Part shown: positions 7,928 through 12,392 of the stretch, in pieces
Numbering within the stretch: position 1 is the first letter of the stretch
Layout of the letters: each line of letters starts with the position of its first letter
Assembly: GCA_001751015.1 (NCBI GenBank)
Contig: MAXM01000033.1
Location: forward strand, 1 to 12,392
Reading direction: 5' to 3'
Source: Desulfobacterales bacterium C00003106
GTDB lineage: Bacteria; Desulfobacterota; Desulfobacteria; Desulfobacterales; C00003106
Length of the DNA stretch: 12,392 nt
Program-made: the position numbers and the translations under genes
Notes under the pieces: model-generated
The model's database searches: none
What the model saw: the letters and a program-made list of their open reading frames with translations, nothing else
Told to the model about the DNA's origin: nothing

Positions 7928-8602
7928 TTACAGCTTTGAAATAAGCTCTTCAGAAACCGTTTTTACGTCCGGCTTCCCGTCGAGGACTACGATCTTCGGG
8001 CTGCCCGAGTTCTTGGAGATCTCCTTGAAATAGTTGCACGCAGCCATTGTGCCTGTATCTGTATCGTAGTAAATAGCGTGACGTTTGTCAATCGCTCCTT
8101 CATCCTGATCGTCTGCCCGGCTCTTCAGCGCTCCACCGCACACACGACACTTGTCACCATCAGGTTTTATGGCATCGATAAAGATGTTGTTCGGGTGATT
8201 GTTGTCATTTACGCAAAGACGACGACCCATGATTCTATTCTTGGCGATTTCCCTGTCAAGAATAAGATCAATAACCACGTCAAGGGGCATATCAGCCGCC
8301 TTAAGGGCGTCGTCTAATTTTATCGCCTGGTTCTTGTTTCTCGGAAAACCGTCGAGAAGCCATCCGTTCTTGCAATCATCTTCCTTGAGACGATCAAGGA
8401 TCATGGGAATAGTGATCTCGTCCGGAACCAGCTCACCCTTGTCAATAAAACCCTTTGCCTTGGCCCCTAATTCCGTACCCTTGGAGATATTGTCCCGAAA
8501 AATAGCGCCTGACTCAATATGCGCGATGTTATATTTTTTCTTGACGATTGCTCCCTGTGTACCCTTTCCGCCGCCGTTTGGCCCAAAAAATAAGATGTTC
8601 AT
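7928..8602 (-). CDS. adk: Adenylate kinase, long-lid form with Cys/His lid
   Basis: This 224-residue cytoplasmic enzyme interconverts ATP + AMP and 2 ADP. The P-loop is GPNGGGKGT (7-15). The AMP-binding helices are at about 30-60 (SGAIFRDNI... GELVPDE), and the DGFPRN motif is at 84-89. The lid begins GRRLC (126-130) and contains C130, H136, C152 and C155, a plausible zinc-binding set. RADDQDEGAIDKR (162-174) gives the lid arginines. This form resembles the adenylate kinases I associate with Desulfobacterota. GGAG at 8613-8616 lies about 10 bases before the ATG. A consensus-like promoter (8766-8792) and a 13-bp inverted repeat (8631-8668) precede the gene. It is first in a minus-strand row with the two permease genes, an unusual partnership. 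Confidence 0.93.
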   Translation of the reverse strand: MNILFFGPNGGGKGTQGAIVKKKYNIAHIESGAIFRDNISKGTELGAKAKGFIDKGELVPDEITIPMILDRLKEDDCKNGWLLDGFPRNKNQAIKLDDALKAADMPLDVVIDLILDREIAKNRIMGRRLCVNDNNHPNNIFIDAIKPDGDKCRVCGGALKSRADDQDEGAIDKRHAIYYDTDTGTMAACNYFKEISKNSGSPKIVVLDGKPDVKTVSEELISKL

Positions 8603-8630
8603 ATACGCCTTTCTCCTTTCATTTTAATGA

Positions 8631-8668
8631 GATATATGATATATTTTATCAAATTTATATCATATATC
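8631..8668. repeat. 13-bp perfect AT-rich inverted repeat in the adk leader
   Basis: GATATATGATATA (8631-8643) and TATATCATATATC (8656-8668) are exact complements with a 12-bp spacer. The repeat lies between the predicted adk promoter and its ribosome binding site, ending 28 bases before the start codon. As DNA it could be an operator for a dimeric regulator. As RNA it would form a 13-bp A/U-rich stem in the 5' leader. Confidence 0.6.
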
Positions 8669-8765
8669 AGCCCGTTTCCCCGGCAGTCTGCCAATCATGT
8701 TCATCCTTTTACCTAAACACCTGACCAGTTACATTCTATCAGTTCATTATCAGTTTTTTGTTGTT

Positions 8766-8792
8766 GTTATAGTAATATAAGCATTTTGTCAA
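8766..8792 (-). promoter_or_regulatory. Predicted sigma70-type promoter for adk
   Basis: On the minus strand TTGACA (8792-8787) and TATAAC (8771-8766) are separated by 15 bp, the same short spacing as the promoter of the Lon-like gene. Transcription would start near 8755-8760 and give a leader of about 150 nt containing the 13-bp inverted repeat. It lies just after the end of the upstream ftsB-like gene, so adk is probably an independent transcription unit. Confidence 0.4.
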
Positions 8793-8826
8793 GGGATTTG
8801 ACTGCGCAATCGTACTCATTCTCGCT

Positions 8827-9129
8827 TCACTTCTCTTTTTTTCCTGGTTCAAACTGGTATATGAGCTCGTCTTCCGCAACCATTCCCAACTCGTCCCTTG
8901 CCACTTCCCCTATGTATTGCAGATCACTTTTCAAGCGCTGGATTGTGCGATAAAGCGTCTGGTTTTCTCTTTTGAGGTCATCAACAATACGAACCAGGCG
9001 ATTCGATTCGGATTTCAACCGGAATAGATCAATCGCCCCGTTTTTTCCGCATATCATGCCCAGCAAGAGCGAAAAGAAAATTACAAGCCAGACACCGGCA
9101 AGCAGTCTTTTCTTCACTGCTTTCAACAT
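8827..9129 (-). CDS. Septum formation initiator, DivIC/FtsB family
   Basis: A small bitopic cell-division protein of 100 residues from the ATG at 9129. A short basic N-terminus (KAVKKR) precedes one membrane helix (about 9-28) and a heptad-like periplasmic coiled coil (about 36-70, RLKSESNRL... LKRENQTLY... IQRLKSDL). The family signature YIGEVARDELGMVAEDELIYQF (72-93) follows. In the family these proteins bridge FtsL and FtsQ at the division site. The start is uncertain: GGAGGG lies almost against the ATG, a GTG directly precedes it and a TTG follows it. A longer frame to 9183 would overlap the preceding lipoprotein gene. With the ATG chosen, the gene begins 15 bp after that gene's stop, so it likely belongs to the MCE operon. 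Confidence 0.87.
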   Translation of the reverse strand: MLKAVKKRLLAGVWLVIFFSLLLGMICGKNGAIDLFRLKSESNRLVRIVDDLKRENQTLYRTIQRLKSDLQYIGEVARDELGMVAEDELIYQFEPGKKEK

Positions 9130-9143
9130 CACCCTCCAAATAT

Positions 9144-10079
9144 CTAAGGACAAAGCCTTTCGCAGATCTCTCCGCGAAGCCATCTGTCGACGAATGATTT
9201 CGTCACAGTTATATCCACATCCTGCCTCACGGCTGATTCCCCCAGGCGCTTCATCACCCTGTCAACTTCATCGGCGCACCCAAGAAGGGCGTAGACCTTT
9301 GCGCTCCGCTTCCATCTTTCAATGGATTCCTTTTCCTTTCCCCACCTGTCAAACGCAAGCCCCATATAGAACAGATCGTCGGCAATCCCCTTATAAAACC
9401 CGTTCTTCCGGTCACAGGTTAGTGCGCTCGAAAAATAAGAGACCGCCTTTTCATATCTCCCGGTTTCAAGCATCAGGTTCCCCATGGCAAAACAGGCGGA
9501 CACCATCTGACAAGGGTCTTGTTTGGACGCGCTCAGACAGCCTGCAAGGACAATCTCCGCCCTGTCATATTCTTTCTTCTTTGTCAGGAGGACCCCCATG
9601 TTGTTCATGATACTGACCTCGGCTTTCCCGCACCCGGCCTTCTTGTCCAACTGCGATGCCCTGTTCAGGGTATCTTCCGCTTTGTCTAATCTCCCTGTCG
9701 CTATCAATACCGCCGCCTTATTTGAAAGCGTCTTTGCAGCGTCTCCGTCTTTTCCGAGGTGCAAATACAACGCATGCGCCTCATCAAAGCACAAAATAGC
9801 GCTTTCGCATTCCCCCATGCCTTGATAGGCGCTGCCAAGGTCATTCAGGCTTTCGGCAACCCCATACAACATATCCGAAGCTGAATAAAGCTCATGCGCC
9901 CTTGAAAAATGTTCCAGGGCGCTGTTGTAACACCCCTTTTGATACAGATCGATGCCTCTGTTTAACTCTCTTGCACCGGAGGTCAAATGGTCCGGCACAG
10001 AAAGAGCCGACCCTCCGCAGCCGCAGACAACAAGACAGGCCGAAAAACAGAAAAAGAAAAGACTCATGATTCCATTCAT
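9144..10079 (-). CDS. TPR-repeat lipoprotein of the MCE cluster
   Basis: A 311-residue protein with a lipoprotein-type signal: a hydrophobic stretch SLFFFCFSACLVVCGCGG, with lipidation possible at C19 or, better placed by a Gly at -1, C21. The rest is a solenoid of about six TPR-like helix pairs from about residue 35 to 280, for example AREL..GIDLYQKGCYNSALEHFSRA and AIL..FDEAHALYLHLGK. It would be a membrane-anchored periplasmic scaffold. Its ATG overlaps the stop of the MCE gene as ATGA (10076-10079), showing translational coupling. The role is inferred from position only: a partner of the MCE protein in an envelope transport or assembly complex. The protein is rich in Cys for a periplasmic protein (over ten residues). 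Confidence 0.82.
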   Translation of the reverse strand: MNGIMSLFFFCFSACLVVCGCGGSALSVPDHLTSGARELNRGIDLYQKGCYNSALEHFSRAHELYSASDMLYGVAESLNDLGSAYQGMGECESAILCFDEAHALYLHLGKDGDAAKTLSNKAAVLIATGRLDKAEDTLNRASQLDKKAGCGKAEVSIMNNMGVLLTKKKEYDRAEIVLAGCLSASKQDPCQMVSACFAMGNLMLETGRYEKAVSYFSSALTCDRKNGFYKGIADDLFYMGLAFDRWGKEKESIERWKRSAKVYALLGCADEVDRVMKRLGESAVRQDVDITVTKSFVDRWLRGEICERLCP

Positions 10080-11032
10080 TTTCTCAGTCCCATGTCTATC
10101 GCCTCATGTTCCGGCTCCGCGGGAAGATTGGGACGGACAAGAAAGCTCTTCTGAGCCGATTTCACCACTTTGTTGATCTCCTCTACCGCGTCTCTTATCT
10201 CCCGCACCCCGTCTCTTGTGGACCGTGTTATGCAGGGAACGTCATAGCTCCCCTCTTCCATGTTGCTGAGTGTTCTTTTGACAATGGCGATGGCATCCTC
10301 TACATCGTCCATGATACCCGGAGCCTTGTCTGCCGCCCTGTCTATTTCTTCCAATATCTTTCCTATCTTATCTATTTCAACATAGAGCTTTTGCAAAGGT
10401 TCTTCCGATCTGAGAAGCGTACCAAGCGATCCCTCGCCTTTTTCAAGATCTGATGCAATCATTTCCATGTAGCCGAGAGTCCCGCTGAGCCCGGTAAGCG
10501 CGGTAAAAAAAGGACCTTCGGGATCTTTCAGCACGGCAATTATTTCGGATAGATCCTGCACTGCGGCTATAAGCTTTTTGGCCGTCTCCTCGACCTGGAA
10601 TTCATCCAGGATATCATGAACAGACCTCCTTTTTTCTGAAGGGATGAATCCTTTGGGAGGTATGAGAGGGGATTCAACGCCGCCGGGCTTGATAGAGACA
10701 TATTCTGAGCCTACAAATGTCGGGCTTGCCACGACTGCTGTGGAATCGGCTCTTATCCTGGAAGCATAATCATCCAGGATAGCCAACTCGACCTTGACCC
10801 CGTTTTCTTCTACCACAATTTCCTTCACCTTGCCGATATCAGCCTTGTAGAGTTTTACCACGGCATTCGGACTCAGGTCATAGGCTTCCTGGAAGACAGT
10901 GTAATAGGTTAGATACGTCTTGAACCAGTCTTTGCCTCTTCCCAACATGACAACAGTAGTCAACAGCATCGCCGTCAAAACCACCATAAAAATTCCTACG
11001 ATCTTCTCTCGCCGGGTAAAAGTCAACTGCAT
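10076..11032 (-). CDS. MCE-domain protein (MlaD-like)
   Basis: The 318-residue protein has one N-terminal membrane helix (about 11-31) and an MCE domain at about 38-118. Its typical pattern is AYDLSPNAVVKLYKADIGKVKEI, then DSTAVV and FVGSEYVSIKPGG. A helical C-terminal region (about 135-300) is likely coiled coil. MCE proteins form hexameric rings that carry lipids between inner and outer membranes, with a MlaE-type permease and MlaF-type ATPase. The ATG at 11032 (MQLTFTRREKIVG) is chosen because the basic residues and membrane helix follow at once. A frame extension to 11089 would lie wholly inside the ATPase gene. The gene overlaps the ATPase gene by 10 bp and the TPR gene by 4 bp. The Shine-Dalgarno is weak, consistent with coupling. 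Confidence 0.9.
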   Translation of the reverse strand: MQLTFTRREKIVGIFMVVLTAMLLTTVVMLGRGKDWFKTYLTYYTVFQEAYDLSPNAVVKLYKADIGKVKEIVVEENGVKVELAILDDYASRIRADSTAVVASPTFVGSEYVSIKPGGVESPLIPPKGFIPSEKRRSVHDILDEFQVEETAKKLIAAVQDLSEIIAVLKDPEGPFFTALTGLSGTLGYMEMIASDLEKGEGSLGTLLRSEEPLQKLYVEIDKIGKILEEIDRAADKAPGIMDDVEDAIAIVKRTLSNMEEGSYDVPCITRSTRDGVREIRDAVEEINKVVKSAQKSFLVRPNLPAEPEHEAIDMGLRK

Positions 11033-11721
11033 ACCGCTACACCAGTATCCTGTTTTCCGTTTTCCACAACTTTTCCATCTTCTATCCAAATTCTGCGGGT
11101 TGAAAATTCCCTGAAAAAATCCTCATCCAGGGTATAAAAGATCAAGGCAACCCCTTTATTCACAAAACTTCGCAAGACAGACTTGAACATATCATAACTC
11201 GCAGTCCCCAGGAACTCCTTTGGCCTTTCTATGAGCAGTATATCCGGCCTCTTGCATATCTCGCGTATGATAACGGATATCCTCATCTTTTCAGGATCGA
11301 GACAGGAGGGCCTCAAATCCAGCCGTGCATCGAGACCAAACTGCATACACAATTTCATTATATCATCCGAAAGCCTCATGGGAAATCTATTTTCAAAGTA
11401 GTTGACCGTCAACATCAAATTATCCTGCACAGACAGGTTGCTGATAAATGACGCATCAGAAGCAACATATCCCACCTTCTGCTTGTAGCCGAGAAGATTC
11501 CTGTAGTCCGAAAAATCAAGCTCTTTGCCCCTGAAAAAAAAACTCCCCCGTGCAGGATAGACAAGTGATGCCAGCCCCCTCATGAAGAGCCGAACATCAT
11601 GTCTTACATCCGCGACAACCGAGACGCCCTCTCCCCTGTTCAAAGAAAAGTTGACATCCCTCAGGCAAGATCCTTCCAGGGGACTTTCCACAGAGTAATT
11701 AACCAGTTTTATTAGTTGCAT
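11023..11721 (-). CDS. Degenerate ABC-transporter ATPase (MlaF-like pseudo-ATPase)
   Basis: The 232-residue protein follows the ABC ATPase layout end to end, but with the catalytic motifs replaced. The Walker A position (37-45) reads ADVRHDVRL instead of GxxGxGKST, with Val43 at the lysine. The Q-loop Gln is replaced near Ser88 (GYVASD), and the LSGGQ signature is LDPEK (141-145). Walker B plus catalytic Glu is ILLIER (161-166), with Arg in place of Glu. The H-loop His is Leu198 (FYTLDED). Fold-marking segments remain: RGSFFFRGKEL, VGYV, NLSVQDNL, RPDILLI and RRIWIEDGKVVENG. The frame is intact and overlaps the MCE gene, which argues against random decay. It is expected not to hydrolyse ATP. 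It begins the MCE operon at ATG 11721 with a weak Shine-Dalgarno. No permease gene precedes it. Confidence 0.85.
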   Translation of the reverse strand: MQLIKLVNYSVESPLEGSCLRDVNFSLNRGEGVSVVADVRHDVRLFMRGLASLVYPARGSFFFRGKELDFSDYRNLLGYKQKVGYVASDASFISNLSVQDNLMLTVNYFENRFPMRLSDDIMKLCMQFGLDARLDLRPSCLDPEKMRISVIIREICKRPDILLIERPKEFLGTASYDMFKSVLRSFVNKGVALIFYTLDEDFFREFSTRRIWIEDGKVVENGKQDTGVAVCS

Positions 11722-11761
11722 ATCTTCACTTTACGTTTTTTTCATGGAAAATATCAATCAA

Positions 11762-11954
11762 CGTTAGGAACGGGGACGAAATAACTTTCCCAAGTAGGCG
11801 TATAGATTTGGGTCAAATTTGTTCGATCTCAAATCACAAAAGTTGATGGAATAGCGGGCTATTTTGATATTTTTGTGATTTGAGATCGGGTAAAGGTGGC
11901 CTGAAGCTGTGATGCATAGTTGAGGAAGTTATTTTGTCCCCGTTCCTAAGGACG
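11762..11954. mobile_element. Nested palindromic element (MITE/REP-like) with long inverted ends
   Basis: Outer arms of 24 bp (11764-11787 and 11926-11949) are complementary with one non-Watson-Crick position, G11778 against T11935, which would be a G-U pair in plus-strand RNA. The arms contain GGAACGGGGAC and its complement GTCCCCGTTCC. Inside lies a perfect 18-bp inverted repeat (CGATCTCAAATCACAAAA, 11824-11841, and its complement 11871-11888). Inside that is a short hairpin, AATAGC / GCTATT (11850-11863). No coding frame is present. The form fits a small non-autonomous element of the sort mobilised by Y1/HUH or DDE transposases. I recall similar GGGGAC/GTCCCC-bearing palindromes in intergenic DNA near RAYT genes, but cannot verify this. 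It stands 40 bp upstream of the pseudo-ATPase gene. Confidence 0.6.
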
Positions 11955-11968
11955 TTTTTGCCCTATGA

Positions 11969-12148
11969 GAAGAATTTTTCCAATTAGGCAAGCAGTATTC
12001 GGGAAAGCATTTCTGTGCCATAGGATATGCAGCATTCAGTTCAGGCCATGTGACGGATGAGATGATCCAGGAATATCTTGAGAAACATGAGAAACATCCG
12101 AATCACCACGATGACGATTTCGAGTGGACTAATGACTTTCAGTCATGA
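11969..12148 (+). pseudogene. 3' remnant of an IS200/IS605-type transposase (TnpA)
   Basis: An open frame of 59 codons after an in-frame TGA (11966-11968) encodes EEFFQLGKQYSGKHF, then GYAAFSSGHVTDEMIQEYLEKH, and ends HHDDDFEWTNDFQS. GKHF..GY..FSSGHVTDEMIQEYLEKH matches the C-terminal part of Y1 transposases of the IS200/IS605 type, where the Tyr of QEYLEKH (codon at about 12068-12070) would be the catalytic nucleophile. The N-terminal two thirds, with the HUH metal site, are missing: upstream sequence becomes the nested palindrome within about 20 bp. No start codon or ribosome site is apparent. The last codons and stop lie inside the first hairpin of the cluster at 12132-12239. It is probably a decayed or deleted element. 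Confidence 0.72.
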
Positions 12149-12239
12149 TTTTCTGACTTTCAGTCATATCTTTCAGTCGGCTTTAGCCGAAACCGCGACT
12201 TTCAGTCGCAATTGCAATCTATGGACTTTCAGTCCATAG
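12132..12239. repeat. Cluster of short hairpins with constant ACTTTCAGT core and covarying stems
   Basis: Four palindromes share the core GACTTTCAGTC with different but self-complementary flanks. Unit 1 at 12132-12146 is ATGACT-TTC-AGTCAT. Unit 2 at 12154-12166 is TGACT-TTC-AGTCA. Unit 3 at 12195-12209 is GCGACT-TTC-AGTCGC. Unit 4 at 12219-12239 is CTATGGACT-TTC-AGTCCATAG, a 9-bp stem. Between units 2 and 3 are a stemless copy of the core (TCTTTCAGTC, 12169-12178) and a related hairpin TCGGC-TTTA-GCCGA (12177-12190). IS200/IS605 elements are known to be recognised by TnpA through subterminal hairpins, so this may be the right end of the adjacent element or a family of substrates of it. Unit spacing is irregular, unlike CRISPR. 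Confidence 0.8.
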
Positions 12240-12278
12240 TGGTTGAATTTTGGGCGAGCCCTTAGACTAGGAGAAGGC

Positions 12279-12392
12279 ATGAAGTTGTTGAGCTTTGACA
12301 TAGAGATCTCGGACGTTTTCGAGCTCGGGAAGCACGAGGATATGGAGAAATATGCGCCGTTTCATATTTCGGTGGGGGCGACGGCGATACAC
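12279..12392 (+). CDS. Start of a DEDD/RNase H-like 3'-5' exonuclease-type protein, cut by window edge
   Basis: The first 38 codons begin MKLLSFDIEISDVFELG. SFDIEIS (5-11) has the D-x-E motif (D7, E9) of exonuclease motif I in DnaQ/DNA-polymerase-B-type RNase H-fold nucleases, and KYAPFHISVGATAI resembles the strand that follows in such proteins. Only motif I is inside the window, so the call is tentative. AGGAG (12269-12273) lies five bases before the ATG, a strong ribosome binding site. No convincing promoter is seen in the repeat-rich DNA upstream. Confidence 0.6.
   Translation, partial: MKLLSFDIEISDVFELGKHEDMEKYAPFHISVGATAIH

Noticed and set aside
9130..9183. Upstream start for the FtsB-like protein
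   Set aside because: It would overlap the lipoprotein gene by 40 bp and adds residues outside the family's usual length. The ATG at 9129 follows GGAGGG closely.
11033..11089. Upstream start for the MCE protein
   Set aside because: The 19 extra residues are Cys/Trp-rich, lie fully inside the ATPase gene and precede the normal basic start plus membrane helix.
12132..12239. CRISPR array
   Set aside because: Units are only 11 nt of shared core, spacing is irregular, flanks are self-complementary and no cas gene is near.
12251..12270. Resemblance of the DNA before the last gene to the hairpin at 337-358
   Set aside because: Shared letters (GGC..., CCCTTA, CTAG) need several gaps, and the second copy lacks a good stem. 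Likely chance.

Overview
The window looks like chromosomal DNA from a Gram-negative, anaerobic-type bacterium, most likely of the Desulfobacterota (old Deltaproteobacteria). The evidence is the adenylate kinase variant (P-loop GPNGGGKGT with a Cys/His lid), an MCE/Mla-type envelope gene cluster (which implies an outer membrane), and a Lon-family protease with an AAA_32-type N-terminal half. The taxon is an inference from protein style; no rRNA or tRNA is present.

Layout. Positions 1-229 hold the C-terminal end of a REP-associated (RAYT, Y1/HUH-type) transposase, followed by a terminator-like hairpin. A YprB-type DEDD exonuclease gene (416-1258, minus) and a Lon-like protease gene (1461-3860, plus, with a good sigma70-type promoter) are divergent. 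The protease gene converges, with only 8 bp between stops, on a minus-strand block read right to left: adenylate kinase, a DppB-type permease, a DppC-type permease, and a large exported protein with a TPR tail. No substrate-binding protein or ATPase accompanies the two permeases.

Further right is a second minus-strand block read right to left from 11721 to 8827. It encodes a degenerate ABC ATPase, an MCE-domain (MlaD-like) protein, a TPR lipoprotein and a DivIC/FtsB-like protein. The first three are overlapping or start/stop-coupled, so they form one translational unit. This is an Mla-like lipid-transport cluster, but the permease (MlaE) is absent and every catalytic motif of the ATPase is lost, which suggests a structural or regulatory pseudo-ATPase.

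The right edge (11722-12278) is about 550 bp of mobile-element debris. It contains a roughly 190-bp nested palindrome with long terminal inverted repeats and a 3' remnant of an IS200/IS605-type TnpA. A cluster of short hairpins with a constant ACTTTCAGT core and covarying stems follows, the first of which supplies the transposase stop codon. A second DEDD-type exonuclease-like gene starts at 12279 and runs off the window.

The points most worth a second look are the covarying hairpin cluster, the nested palindrome next to it, and the pseudo-ATPase MCE operon.
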